Positions 1-8,249 of a stretch of DNA of 20,232 nucleotides are shown piece by piece (within the stretch, counting starts at the first letter, position 1; each line of letters begins with the position of its first letter). Under the pieces are notes generated by a model, which saw only the letters and a list, made by a program, of their open reading frames with translations, was not told the DNA's origin and searched no databases. This DNA is from Oscillospiraceae bacterium (lineage in GTDB: Bacteria > Bacillota_A > Clostridia > Oscillospirales > Oscillospiraceae). Where the stretch lies: contig JAFOBK010000075.1 in the NCBI GenBank assembly GCA_017381835.1, forward strand, positions 1 through 20,232. The letters run 5' to 3'. A program made the position numbers and the translations under genes.

Positions 1-1
1 G

Positions 2-664
2 GCGGTAGTTGCCTATGGCCGGATCCTGCCCCAGCGGGTGCTGGATATCGTTCCCCAGGGCTTTATCAACATTCACGCATCTGTGCTTCCTCAGTACCGG
101 GGCTCCGCTCCCTATCAGTGGGCAGTGCTGGACGGCCTGAAGGAGACCGGTGTTTCCGCCCAGTTCATGGTCCATGCTATGGATGCCGGCGATGTGGTAG
201 GCGTTTCCAAGACTCCCATCGGCCCCAATGAGACCGCAGGCGAACTGCTGGACCGGCTGGCTGTGCTGGGTGCTGATCTGCTGTCTGAAACCCTCGCAAA
301 GTATGAAAAGAAGGAACTGATCCCTGTTCCCCAGGATGAAGCCAAGGTTTCCATGGCTCCCATGCTGGATAAGACCATGTGTCCCATTGACTGGAATAAA
401 ACTGCCCAGCAGATCCACGACAAGGTCAGAGGCCTGCACCCCTGGCCCGTGGCTACCATGGACCTGCAGGGTAAGAAATTTAAGGTGCATGCCACCAAGA
501 TTGTGGACGGCCACGGCGAGCCCGGCAAAATCCTGGGCCTGACCAAGACCGGTCTGAAGATCGCCTGCGCTGACGGTGCCATTGAGGTGACCTCTCTGCA
601 GGCTGAAGGCGGCAAGCGCATGGCGGCTCCGGATTATTTCCGCGGCCATCCCCTGGAAGGATAA
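2..664 (+). CDS. fmt: Methionyl-tRNA formyltransferase, 5' end cut off by the window
   Basis: Transfers a formyl group from 10-formyl-tetrahydrofolate to Met-tRNA(fMet), which prepares the initiator tRNA in the cytoplasm. The frame is open from base 2, giving about 220 residues of a family usually near 310, so roughly the first 90 are outside the window. The visible part has the INIHASVLPQYRGSAPYQW segment holding the catalytic Asn and His, then MDAGD holding the catalytic Asp. The final ~80 residues (from about KKFKVHATKI) form the C-terminal tRNA-binding domain, ending RMAAPDYFRGHPLEG. It is the first visible gene of the operon and stops 3 bases before rsmB. Nothing looks damaged. In related genomes priA and def often lie just upstream, which would be outside this window. 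Confidence 0.96.
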   Translation, partial: AVVAYGRILPQRVLDIVPQGFINIHASVLPQYRGSAPYQWAVLDGLKETGVSAQFMVHAMDAGDVVGVSKTPIGPNETAGELLDRLAVLGADLLSETLAKYEKKELIPVPQDEAKVSMAPMLDKTMCPIDWNKTAQQIHDKVRGLHPWPVATMDLQGKKFKVHATKIVDGHGEPGKILGLTKTGLKIACADGAIEVTSLQAEGGKRMAAPDYFRGHPLEG

Positions 665-667
665 GCC

Positions 668-1981
668 ATGGGCGCAAGAGAAACGGCGCTGAATGTGCTG
701 ATCGCCTGCCGGAAGGAGGCAGGCTGGTCCAACGGTGTGCTGAAGGACTATTTAAGCCGTGACCGACTGGACAGACGGGATGCGGCGCTGGCTACCCGCC
801 TCTGCTACGGTGTGGTGCAAAACCGGAATCTGCTGGATTTCTATCTGTCCCAGCTGCTGACCGGTAAGCTGAAGGATCTGCATCCTGCGGTGCGGGATAT
901 TCTCCATATGGGTCTTTATCAGATCTACTTGATGGACAAGATTCCTGAGTCTGCGGCGGTGAATGAATCCGTTGACCTGGCAAAGCGCTACTGCAAAAAG
1001 GTCAGAAGCGCTCCCGGCCTTGTAAACGGTGTGCTGAGAAATGCGGTCCGCACCAAAGGCAGCCTGAAAGAACCCAAGTCCTGGGAGGATAAGTACAGCC
1101 ATCCCGGCGAGCTGATCAACGAACTGAAAAGCTATGTGGGCAAGGAGCGGATGGAAGCAATGCTCCGGGCCAATAACGATATTCCTCCCATGGTGGTGCA
1201 GGTGAACACCCTGAAAACCACCGCCGAAGATCTGATTCGGCAGCTGGAAGAGGCCGGTATTACCGCAGCCCCCCACAGCTGGATGGAAAATGCCCTGGTG
1301 CTTTCCGGCACCGGTAGCATCGAGCAGCTGGGTGCCTTCCGTGACGGCCTTTTCTATGTGCAGGATCCTGCCTCCAAGCTCAGCGTCATGTGCGCAGAAC
1401 TTCCCCAGCGGGAGATCAAGGTGCTGGATTGCTGCGCTGCCCCCGGCGGTAAGTCCTTTGCAGCCGCCATCGCTACCGATGGAAAGGCCGAGATCACTTC
1501 CTGCGATGTCCATGCGCATAAGGCGGAGCTGATCGCCAAGGGCGCAGAGCGTCTAGGGCTTCCCATTACTGCTCAGCAGCAGGATGCCACGGTATTTCGC
1601 CCTGAATGGGAGTATGGCTTTGATGCGGTCATCGTGGATGCGCCCTGCTCCGGCTACGGCATCATCCGCAAAAAGCCGGATATCCGCTATAAGGACATTG
1701 CCCAGATGCGGGAACTGCCCCAGCTGCAGCGGGCGATTTTGGAAGTCCAATGCCGGTATGTGAAACCCGGCGGATTGCTGATGTATTCTACCTGCACTCT
1801 TGTCCATGCCGAGAATGAAGGCATGGTGGAAGCGTTTATAAAAGATCACCCGGAGTATCACTTAGAACCCCTGCCCCTGCCGGCACCATTCCCTAAGAAT
1901 GAAAGCGGTATGCAGGCGCTGATCCCCGGAGAATATGACACAGATGGCTTCTTTATCAGCCGTCTGCGGAGAGAAAAATGA
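668..1981 (+). CDS. rsmB: 16S rRNA (cytosine-967 C5) methyltransferase RsmB
   Basis: Makes m5C967 in 16S rRNA using S-adenosylmethionine. The protein is 437 residues, normal for the family. Residues 1 to about 128 are the NusB-like RNA-binding domain. The Rossmann methyltransferase domain follows, with the SAM motif LDCCAAPGGKS at 253-263. The two family cysteines are both present: Cys327 in DAPCSG and Cys376 in YSTCT (nucleophile and product-release cysteines of the RNA m5C family). The ATG at 668 follows the fmt stop by 3 bases. The stop overlaps the rlmN start in an ATGA arrangement at 1978-1981, which implies translational coupling. RsmF/NSUN paralogues share the catalytic domain, but the NusB domain and the fmt-rsmB-rlmN order make RsmB the firm choice. 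Confidence 0.96.
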   Translation: MGARETALNVLIACRKEAGWSNGVLKDYLSRDRLDRRDAALATRLCYGVVQNRNLLDFYLSQLLTGKLKDLHPAVRDILHMGLYQIYLMDKIPESAAVNESVDLAKRYCKKVRSAPGLVNGVLRNAVRTKGSLKEPKSWEDKYSHPGELINELKSYVGKERMEAMLRANNDIPPMVVQVNTLKTTAEDLIRQLEEAGITAAPHSWMENALVLSGTGSIEQLGAFRDGLFYVQDPASKLSVMCAELPQREIKVLDCCAAPGGKSFAAAIATDGKAEITSCDVHAHKAELIAKGAERLGLPITAQQQDATVFRPEWEYGFDAVIVDAPCSGYGIIRKKPDIRYKDIAQMRELPQLQRAILEVQCRYVKPGGLLMYSTCTLVHAENEGMVEAFIKDHPEYHLEPLPLPAPFPKNESGMQALIPGEYDTDGFFISRLRREK

Positions 1982-3015
1982 TGAATCACCTGAAATCCAT
2001 GACCCAGCCGGAGATCGGCGCGGTACTGAAGGAATTGGGACAGCCGGCCTTCCGTGCCAAGCAGGTCTTTTCCTGGCTCCATAAGGGCGTAAGAAGCTAC
2101 GAGGAGATGAGTAATCTCCCCAAAGCACTGCGGGACACCCTGGCGGAGAAATATCCCCTGAATACCCCCAAGGTCGTCCGGAAGCAGGAGTCCAAGAAGG
2201 ACGGCACCATCAAATACTTATGGCAGCTGTCTGACGGCAACTGCGTAGAGACTGTGCTGATGCGCTATCATTACGGCAACACCGTCTGTATCTCCACAGA
2301 GGTTGGCTGCCGTATGGGCTGCGCCTTCTGCGCTTCCACCATCGGCGGCCTGGTGCGCAAACTGGAGCCTTATGAGATCCTGGATCAGGTGCTGTTCACC
2401 CAGGTGGATTCCGGCCAGCCTATTTCCCATATTGTGCTGATGGGCATCGGCGAACCCCTGGATAATTTTGACAATGTAATGCGGTTTTTGGAGCTGGTAA
2501 ACCATCCCGACGGTATGAACATCTCCATGCGCCATATCAGCCTTTCTACCTGCGGCCTGGTACCTATGATCGATAAGCTGGCGGAAAAGAAGCTGCAGAT
2601 CAGCCTGGCGATCTCCCTTCATGGCCCCAACGACGAGACCCGCAACAAGATCATGCCGGTAAATAAGGCCTATCCCATTGATGAACTGCTTGCTGCCTGC
2701 CACCGCTATTATGCAGCCACCTCCCGCCGTATTCACTTTGAATACGCCATGATCGACGGCCTCAATGACCGGGAGTGCGATGCCAAGGAATTGCTGCGGC
2801 GGCTGAAGGGCCTGCAGGCCCATGTGAATATGATTCCTCTGAACCATGTGGAGGAATCTCCCCTCAAACCCAGCTCCCGTCAGGCGGTGCAGCGCTTCCA
2901 GAAAATTTTGGAGGACGGCGGCATTCCCGCTACGGTGCGCCGGACTTTGGGCGGCGATATTGACGCTTCCTGCGGTCAGCTCCGCCGGAAGTACAACAAA
3001 GAAAAACAGAACTGA
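1978..3015 (+). CDS. rlmN: Dual-specificity 23S rRNA/tRNA adenine-C2 methyltransferase RlmN (radical SAM)
   Basis: Installs m2A2503 in 23S rRNA and, in the characterised family members, m2A37 in some tRNAs. It uses two SAM molecules and a [4Fe-4S] cluster. The 345-residue protein has the cluster-binding CRMGCAFC (Cys111, Cys115, Cys118), the MGIGEPLDN motif, and the C-terminal GGDIDASCGQLRRKY, whose Cys332 is the methyl-shuttling cysteine. The start at 1978 overlaps the rsmB stop; a second ATG at 1981 would shorten it by one residue and cannot be excluded. Cfr-type resistance enzymes are related and methylate C8 of A2503. The operon position and overall match argue for housekeeping RlmN. Confidence 0.96.
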   Translation: MMNHLKSMTQPEIGAVLKELGQPAFRAKQVFSWLHKGVRSYEEMSNLPKALRDTLAEKYPLNTPKVVRKQESKKDGTIKYLWQLSDGNCVETVLMRYHYGNTVCISTEVGCRMGCAFCASTIGGLVRKLEPYEILDQVLFTQVDSGQPISHIVLMGIGEPLDNFDNVMRFLELVNHPDGMNISMRHISLSTCGLVPMIDKLAEKKLQISLAISLHGPNDETRNKIMPVNKAYPIDELLAACHRYYAATSRRIHFEYAMIDGLNDRECDAKELLRRLKGLQAHVNMIPLNHVEESPLKPSSRQAVQRFQKILEDGGIPATVRRTLGGDIDASCGQLRRKYNKEKQN

Positions 3016-3041
3016 CATTTGCAGATAAGGAGGATGTGCCT

Positions 3042-3773
3042 ATGCAATCTTGGGGCCTCACCGATGTGGGCTGCACCCGAGCCCAAAATCAGGATGCATT
3101 CCTGATGGAACAATTGGATAAACATACGCTCCTTTGCGTGGTGTGCGACGGTATGGGCGGTGCCAAATCCGGCAATATTGCAAGCACCCTGGCTGCGGAT
3201 GTGTTTGTTCAGCAGATCAAACAGTCCTGGTCCGGAGAGTATATCCAGGGCAATGTGGATAAGATGATGAAGGATGCCATCAAAGTGACAAACTTCACCG
3301 TGTTTGATCAATCTCAGCAATTTGAAGAATTTACCGGCATGGGTACCACTTTGGTTGCCGTACTGACCAACGGCAAGTGGGCCACCATCGTCAATGTGGG
3401 CGACAGCCGGGCATACCTGATCGATCGGGCAGGCATTCACCAGGTTACCGTGGACCACTCTGTGGTGCAGCTGATGGTAAGCCGCGGTGAGCTGACCCCG
3501 GAGCAGGCCAAGACATACCCGGGCAAGAGTCTGATCACCCGGGCAATCGGCACAGAAACCCTGGTTCACTGCGATATTTTCCATAAGAAAGTGACCAAGG
3601 GCGACTATCTGCTGCTGTGCAGCGATGGCCTCAGCAATCTAATGGACGATCAGGAAATTTTGTTTGAAGTGGCTCACGGCCAGGATAAAGAGAAATGCTG
3701 CCAGCGCCTTTTGGACATCGCCAAAAAGCGTGGCGCACCGGACAATGTGACCAGCATTCTGCTGAGCATTTGA
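3042..3773 (+). CDS. stp: PP2C-family Ser/Thr protein phosphatase (Stp/PrpC), partner of PrkC
   Basis: Metal-dependent phosphatase that reverses phosphorylation by the adjacent PASTA kinase. The 243-residue protein has the PP2C metal ligands in order: Asp18 in QNQDAF, Asp36 in CDGMGG, Asp195 in SDGL and Asp234 in PDNVTSIL. It also has GMGTTL (99-104) and VGDSRAYL (119-126). I chose the ATG at 3042 because AGGAGG at 3028-3033 is 8 bases upstream. A GTG at 3036 is in frame but sits only 2 bases from that site. There is no membrane segment, so it is a cytoplasmic enzyme. It lies 27 bases before prkC in the same operon, the usual stp-prkC pairing. The symbol prpC is used for the same gene in Bacillus. 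Confidence 0.95.
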   Translation: MQSWGLTDVGCTRAQNQDAFLMEQLDKHTLLCVVCDGMGGAKSGNIASTLAADVFVQQIKQSWSGEYIQGNVDKMMKDAIKVTNFTVFDQSQQFEEFTGMGTTLVAVLTNGKWATIVNVGDSRAYLIDRAGIHQVTVDHSVVQLMVSRGELTPEQAKTYPGKSLITRAIGTETLVHCDIFHKKVTKGDYLLLCSDGLSNLMDDQEILFEVAHGQDKEKCCQRLLDIAKKRGAPDNVTSILLSI

Positions 3774-3800
3774 TCCTGGGCGTGAAAGGAGAAGAAGACT

Positions 3801-6101
3801 ATGGATAAGTACATTGGCCGCTTGCTGGACAACCGTTACGAGATTTTGGAAGTAATCGGTACCGGCGGTATGGCGGTTGTTTATAAAGCCCGCTGCCATC
3901 GCCTCAACCGTATGGTGGCAATCAAGATTCTGAAGGATGACAATCTGGGTGATGAGGATTTCCGACGCCGTTTCCATGCGGAAAGCCAGGCTGTTGCTAT
4001 GCTGAGCCATCCCAATATTGTTTCTGTTTATGACGTTTCCAGCTCTATCATGGCGGATTATATCGTCATGGAGCTGATTGAAGGCATCAGCCTGAAGGAG
4101 TACATGCAGACCCGCGGCACTCTGAACTGGAAGGAGACCCTCCACTTTGGTATTCAGATTGCCAAGGCCCTGGAGCATGCTCACAGCCGCGGTATCGTCC
4201 ACCGGGATATTAAGCCCCATAATGTGATGGTGCTGAAGAACGGCAGCGTGAAGGTCACCGACTTCGGCATTGCCCGCATGATGAGCAAGGGCAATACGCT
4301 GACTAAGGAAGCCCTGGGCAGCGTTCATTACATCTCCCCCGAGCAGGCCAAGGGCGGCCGTGTGGATACCCGTTCCGATATCTACTCCCTGGGCGTTGTG
4401 ATGTATGAGATGATGGCAGGCCGTCCTCCCTACGACGGCGACTCCCCCGTATCCGTTGCCATCCAGCATATCAACGGCGGCGCTCCCATGCCCTCCACCT
4501 ACAACCCCAACATTCCCGGCGGCCTGGAGCAGATCATTATGCGTGCCATGGCCCTGGAGATCGATGATCGCTATACCACTGCCACCCAGATGCTCCATGA
4601 TATGGATGAGTTCCGCAAGGATCCCACCATGCTCTTTGATTATCATGTGCCTCCTCTGGACGCAGTAATCGGCATTTCCAAGCCTCCCATTCCCATGCCT
4701 GTGAACACCCCCAAGACCACTGCTCAGAAGGTGGCCGGCAGAGGAGAGGCACAGCGTCCCAGAACCGGCACATCTGCCGCCGCAAGAACCACCGGGCAGA
4801 TCCCCAGAACCACCTCCGGTCAGGTAGGCCGGAATACCGGTGCTGTCAGCGCCCGTGCCGCATCCGAGGCAAGACGCAAGCGGGAAGAGGAACAGCGCCG
4901 TCAGAGAAACAGCCGTATGGCCACCATTGCCATCATCAGCTGCTCTTTGGTTGCGGTGGTTGCCCTGGTGATCTTCCTGATTACCCTCTTCAACGGCCAG
5001 CTCTTCACCAAGCCTCAGAAGCTGGTAGAAGTTCCCCGATTGATTGGACAGATTTATGAAGAACTGCCCGAATATCCCGACTTTGAGATCATCTCGGAAG
5101 GGGTATACGATGAAAATTACCCCGCCGGTATCATCATAGATCAGAAGCCCGATGCCGGTGACAATGTGGTAAAGGGCACTAAGGTGATCGCCACCGTGAG
5201 CCTGGGCGAAGTACCCAAGATTGTCAAGATGGATAACCTGGTGAATATGGACGAGAGCAGCGCCAAGAATCTGCTGCTGAGCTATGACATGGACCTGAAC
5301 ATTGTCATCGAAGAGGAGTACTCCGATGATATTGAAGTGGGCAAAGTCACTCGTACCATTCCGGAGCTGGGAAAGGAACTGCATCAGTACGATAATATTA
5401 TTCTCTATATCAGCACCGGCCCCGAGATCAATATCTCCGCCATGCCCAATGTGGTAGGAAAGACCGAGGATGCCGCCAGAAACATTCTGGACTCTCAGAA
5501 GCTGGATCTGGATATCCGGGTGGAGGAGATCTTTGACTCCAATATGGAGAAGGGCTGCGTGGTAAAGACCGATCCTGCCAGCGGCGAGCAGCTGCAGACC
5601 GGTGAGAAGGTGACCCTGTATTTGAGCAAGGGCCCCGAGATGAAGACCGTTCCCAATGTGACCGGCATGAACATCGAAACCGCGGTGAAGGTGCTGACCG
5701 GTGCCGGCTTCAAGACTCCCAGCATCAAGTATGTGGAGAGCGAAGAAGAGCGGGATACCGTTGTGGAGCAGCTTCCCGAAGCCAATACCGAGTGGGACAT
5801 CACAAAGACCATCGAGCTGAAGATCTCTGAGGGCCCCGAACCCACCACCGAGCCTACTACTGAACCCACCCAGCCTGCGGAAGTCACCAAGGATGTGGTG
5901 ATCGACCTGAAGGGCGAGGCGGATAATGACGACACCCATGTGGTTGTCAGAATGAACGGAACCCTGGTCTTTGATGAGACCGTTTCCAAGGGAACAAAGA
6001 CGATCACCATCCCCGGCCAAATCGGAACCGGTACTGTCACTTATGACATTATGGTCAATGATTCCGAGGGATGGTCTCAAGATGTGGTATTTACGAATTG
6101 A
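3801..6101 (+). CDS. prkC: Membrane PASTA-domain Ser/Thr protein kinase (PrkC/Stk1 type)
   Basis: Eukaryotic-like kinase that senses muropeptides or lipid II through external PASTA repeats and phosphorylates growth, division and spore-germination targets. In the 766 residues: the kinase domain runs 1-275 with the glycine loop GTGGMAVVYKA (20-30), Lys42 (AIK), HRDIKPHN (134-141), DFG (154-156) and SPE (179-181). A basic juxtamembrane linker (about 310-372) leads to one transmembrane helix at 373-397. Four PASTA-like repeats follow (about 409-470, 471-540, 547-612, 615-678); the first is the most divergent. A Thr/Pro/Glu linker (679-693) and a final ~70-residue beta-rich segment end the protein. 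AAAGGAG at 3785-3791 precedes the ATG. The stop overlaps the rsgA start by one base. The gene contains no TTA, CTA or TCA codon. Confidence 0.96.
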   Translation: MDKYIGRLLDNRYEILEVIGTGGMAVVYKARCHRLNRMVAIKILKDDNLGDEDFRRRFHAESQAVAMLSHPNIVSVYDVSSSIMADYIVMELIEGISLKEYMQTRGTLNWKETLHFGIQIAKALEHAHSRGIVHRDIKPHNVMVLKNGSVKVTDFGIARMMSKGNTLTKEALGSVHYISPEQAKGGRVDTRSDIYSLGVVMYEMMAGRPPYDGDSPVSVAIQHINGGAPMPSTYNPNIPGGLEQIIMRAMALEIDDRYTTATQMLHDMDEFRKDPTMLFDYHVPPLDAVIGISKPPIPMPVNTPKTTAQKVAGRGEAQRPRTGTSAAARTTGQIPRTTSGQVGRNTGAVSARAASEARRKREEEQRRQRNSRMATIAIISCSLVAVVALVIFLITLFNGQLFTKPQKLVEVPRLIGQIYEELPEYPDFEIISEGVYDENYPAGIIIDQKPDAGDNVVKGTKVIATVSLGEVPKIVKMDNLVNMDESSAKNLLLSYDMDLNIVIEEEYSDDIEVGKVTRTIPELGKELHQYDNIILYISTGPEINISAMPNVVGKTEDAARNILDSQKLDLDIRVEEIFDSNMEKGCVVKTDPASGEQLQTGEKVTLYLSKGPEMKTVPNVTGMNIETAVKVLTGAGFKTPSIKYVESEEERDTVVEQLPEANTEWDITKTIELKISEGPEPTTEPTTEPTQPAEVTKDVVIDLKGEADNDDTHVVVRMNGTLVFDETVSKGTKTITIPGQIGTGTVTYDIMVNDSEGWSQDVVFTN

Positions 6102-6988
6102 TGGAAAAAAGAACAACCGGGCGCATTCTGCGCTCTCTCAGCGGCTTTTATGATGTGCAGACACCCCAGGGTATGGTCACCTGCCGGGGTCGGGGCAGCC
6201 TGAGAAAGAATCATCAGACACCCCTCACCGGCGATATGGTGGAGATTACCGTGGAAAAGGGCAAGGGCATGGTGGAGAAGATCCTGCCCCGCCGCAATTG
6301 CTTTGTGCGGCCTGCCGTTGCCAATGTGGATGCGCTGGTGGTATTTGCCGCCAATGTGAATCCCGTCACCGAACCCTTCCTTATCGACCGGGTTGCCGCC
6401 ATTGCCGGCGACCAGGAGGTGGAAGTGATTCTGTGCGTCAATAAGTGCGACCTGGATCCGGCTGTGGATCTGGTGCGGATCTATCGCAACGCAGGCTTCA
6501 CCGTCATCTCTGCCAGCGCGGAAACCGGCCAGGGTGTGGAGGAGCTTCGCAGCCTCCTGCAGGGCAAGCTCACCGCCTTCACCGGCAATACCGGCGTAGG
6601 CAAGAGCAGTATGCTGAACCGGCTTTGTCCGGAGCTTGGCCTTGCCACCGGCGAGGTATCCGAAAAGCTGGGCCGCGGCCGTCATACCACCCGCCATGTG
6701 GAACTCTATCAGCTGGATGAATCCTCCTATGTGGCGGATACCCCCGGCTTCTCCTCCTTCGATACGGATCAGATGGATGTGATTTTGAAGGAGAATCTCC
6801 AGTATGCCTTCCCGGACTTTGGGCCTTATGTGGGCAGCTGTCAGTTCCACGATTGCTCCCATCGGGCAGAGCCGGGCTGCGCTGTCCGCGCCGCTTTGGA
6901 AGCGGGCAAGGTGGAACCCACCCGCTATGACAGCTATCTGAAGCTCTATGAAAAGGCAAGTCAGATCAAGCTGTGGGAACTGAAGTAA
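6101..6988 (+). CDS. rsgA: Small-ribosomal-subunit biogenesis GTPase RsgA (circularly permuted)
   Basis: GTPase that checks late maturation of the 30S subunit. The 295 residues show an N-terminal OB fold (about 1-65), then the permuted GTPase order: G4 NKCD (114-117), G5 SASAETGQG, G1 GNTGVGKSS (162-170), G2 around Thr196-Thr197, and G3 DTPGF (213-217). A C-terminal zinc site follows (Cys247, Cys252, His254, Cys260). The start at 6101 shares one base with the prkC stop (TGATG), indicating coupling; an in-frame ATG at 6071 lies inside prkC and would add ten residues of unlikely sequence. In many Firmicutes rpe and thiN follow rsgA; here a terminator and an unrelated small ORF follow instead. 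Confidence 0.96.
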   Translation: MEKRTTGRILRSLSGFYDVQTPQGMVTCRGRGSLRKNHQTPLTGDMVEITVEKGKGMVEKILPRRNCFVRPAVANVDALVVFAANVNPVTEPFLIDRVAAIAGDQEVEVILCVNKCDLDPAVDLVRIYRNAGFTVISASAETGQGVEELRSLLQGKLTAFTGNTGVGKSSMLNRLCPELGLATGEVSEKLGRGRHTTRHVELYQLDESSYVADTPGFSSFDTDQMDVILKENLQYAFPDFGPYVGSCQFHDCSHRAEPGCAVRAALEAGKVEPTRYDSYLKLYEKASQIKLWELK

Positions 6989-6992
6989 CAAA

Positions 6993-7021
6993 AAAGGACC
7001 TGCAAATGCAGGTCCTTTCTT
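6993..7021 (+). terminator. Rho-independent terminator after rsgA
   Basis: A perfect 11-12 bp stem (AAAGGACCTGCA at 6993-7004, TGCAGGTCCTTT at 7007-7018) with a tiny AAAT loop starts 4 bases after the rsgA stop. The T tract is short (TTTCTT), so some read-through into the next small gene is likely. Confidence 0.82.
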
Positions 7022-7035
7022 ACACAAGGAGTATT

Positions 7036-7269
7036 ATGAGATTAGAAAATATCCAGCTGCAGCTGAAGAAGATGGGCATCACCTTCAAATATGTGGAGGA
7101 AGATGACTGCGGCAGCATCAATTTTATCCACAGAGGTCTTTCCTATTACATTTGGGAATATCCCGCTCCCGAGCGGGGTGCGGAGAGCAATGTCCGCACT
7201 GCCGGAAGAAGCGAGGACTTCGAAGGCGACTACGAAAAGGATATCCTGGACATTTTAAAAACCTGGTAA
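7036..7269 (+). CDS. Small conserved-looking hypothetical protein, 77 residues
   Basis: I cannot assign a function. The ATG at 7036 has AAGGAG at 7026-7031, 4 bases upstream. The frame stays open upstream to 6973, but that would put the start inside rsgA and across the terminator, so the shorter form is preferred. The 77-residue protein is acidic and soluble, without signal peptide or membrane helix. It has an N-terminal amphipathic segment (MRLENIQLQLKKMGITFKY), a central GLSYYIWEYPAPERGAES stretch and a C-terminal SEDFEGDYEKDILDILK segment. The W-E-Y-P-A-P-E-R-G-A-E-S-N-V-R core looks conserved rather than random, and I associate similar ORFs beside rsgA with Clostridia from memory only. 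No promoter is obvious in the 47-base gap, so it probably depends on terminator read-through. Confidence 0.72.
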   Translation: MRLENIQLQLKKMGITFKYVEEDDCGSINFIHRGLSYYIWEYPAPERGAESNVRTAGRSEDFEGDYEKDILDILKTW

Positions 7270-7300
7270 AAATGAGGCTGTAAAATAACATACAAACTGC

Positions 7301-7375
7301 GACGGCGGGAGCAAGCCCCCGCCCTACATCAAAGCCGGAAAGGCCTCGTAGGGCGGGGGTTTACTCCCGCCGTAA
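7301..7375. repeat. Long inverted repeat (GTAGGGCGGGGG family), possible bidirectional terminator
   Basis: The left arm at 7301-7327 begins GACGGCGGGAG and ends CCGCCCTAC. The right arm at 7348-7375 is its near-perfect reverse complement (starts GTAGGGCGGGGG), with about three mismatches. The 20-base centre is 7328-7347. It lies between two convergent genes. The GC-rich, self-complementary form is typical of dispersed intergenic repeats in gut Clostridia. No ORF or target-site duplication is visible. The rest of the 162-base gap (7376-7431) is AT-rich without a clear signal. Confidence 0.8.
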
Positions 7376-7431
7376 CCATTTGATGTTTAAGTTGAAAGAA
7401 AAAATACGCGTTTTCTTGCAGCCACTCTTTT

Positions 7432-8163
7432 TTATTCTGCGGTAATGCTGACGCAAACGGTATGGTTTTCCACAGAGGTGATTTCCATGGCGTAGGTGTA
7501 GCCGTTGTCGGTGACGGTCTGGCCGCCCATGATCTGACCGGCCAGGGTGTTGGCGCCGGCAGGATCCAGCTGGGAGTTGTTGGTGAGGAATACCAGCATC
7601 AGCAGCATCAGGAACTCCTTGGCATTGTCATTGGTAAACTGGGCATCCATGCGGATGTTATGGATGGTGCTGCGGAGATCCTTGCTGTCGGTTTTGATGG
7701 CACTGCCTTCTGCATTGTTAAAAGAAAAGACAGCGTTCATCTGGGACATGGTCACAATGCTGTGGAGCAGGGTGCCGTCCTGGGATTCCACGGGATAGCC
7801 GTACAGACTCTGACCGGCGCCGAAGTTCTTTACATTGGTCAGCAGGCAGTCATACCATTCGTCGGCACTCACTGCGAACACACTGCCAACGGGTGCTACA
7901 CCGGTAGCGGAGGTGGCAGATTCCAGCACTTCGCCGCACTGGGCACAGACGGTTTCCAGGGTCATGCTCAGATGGGCAGGGTCTACATCAGCTACGGTCA
8001 CACCGCCGGGCTGATGACCGGCAGCTTCACCCTCGGTTTCACCGCAGAGGCTGCAGGTTTTGGGGGCAGTGCAGGTGGCCTCCTGCCATTCGTGCTTGCA
8101 GCCGCAGGCTGCCATAGAAAAGACAAATGCCAAAACAAGGGCAAAAGAAATCAGTCGTTTCAT
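7432..8163 (-). CDS. Predicted secreted lipoprotein with zinc-ribbon-like cysteines
   Basis: Function unknown. The 243-residue protein starts with a lipoprotein signal: Lys-Arg, a hydrophobic run at 4-17, and a lipobox-like MAAC with the acceptor Cys20. After it comes HEWQEATCTAPKTCSLCGE, a motif seen in many surface proteins of gut Firmicutes. Two CxxCG pairs (Cys37/Cys40 and Cys73/Cys76) could bind one zinc ion. The rest (about 90-243) has no motif I recognise; a hydrophobic patch FLMLLMLVFL (184-193) lies inside it. The start is supported by AAGGAGAG six bases upstream and by a very good promoter (8194-8222). It runs opposite to its neighbours and is transcribed alone. Codon use resembles the core genes, unlike the next gene. 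Confidence 0.85.
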   Translation of the reverse strand: MKRLISFALVLAFVFSMAACGCKHEWQEATCTAPKTCSLCGETEGEAAGHQPGGVTVADVDPAHLSMTLETVCAQCGEVLESATSATGVAPVGSVFAVSADEWYDCLLTNVKNFGAGQSLYGYPVESQDGTLLHSIVTMSQMNAVFSFNNAEGSAIKTDSKDLRSTIHNIRMDAQFTNDNAKEFLMLLMLVFLTNNSQLDPAGANTLAGQIMGGQTVTDNGYTYAMEITSVENHTVCVSITAE

Positions 8164-8193
8164 AGTTCTCTCCTTTATGGGTTCAATATGTTA

Positions 8194-8222
8194 TTTATAC
8201 TTGTGAAGGAGCGGAAAGTCAA
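8194..8222 (-). promoter_or_regulatory. Sigma-A type promoter for the leftward lipoprotein gene
   Basis: On the minus strand TTGACT (8217-8222) and TATAAA (8194-8199) are separated by exactly 17 bases, about 30 bases upstream of the start codon. This is close to consensus. Confidence 0.75.
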
Positions 8223-8249
8223 GATAATCCTTTGACCAATAAAGGCTTC

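Noticed and set aside
1978..3015. Cfr-type antibiotic-resistance methyltransferase instead of RlmN
   Set aside because: The gene sits in the normal rsmB-rlmN-stp order and its C-terminus is typical RlmN; no mobile context is present.
3639..6116. A very long open frame (825 codons) on the minus strand opposite prkC
   Set aside because: It is in exact codon register with prkC, so its lack of stops only reflects the absence of TTA, CTA and TCA codons in prkC. Its sequence has no recognisable domain, while prkC matches its family over its length.
6973..7035. A longer N-terminus for the 77-residue ORF, starting inside rsgA
   Set aside because: It would translate through the terminator hairpin. 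AAGGAG at 7026-7031 points to the ATG at 7036.
7462..8235. A plus-strand frame opposite the lipoprotein gene at 7432-8163
   Set aside because: The minus strand has a consensus promoter, ribosome site, signal peptide and lipobox. The plus-strand frame has none of these.
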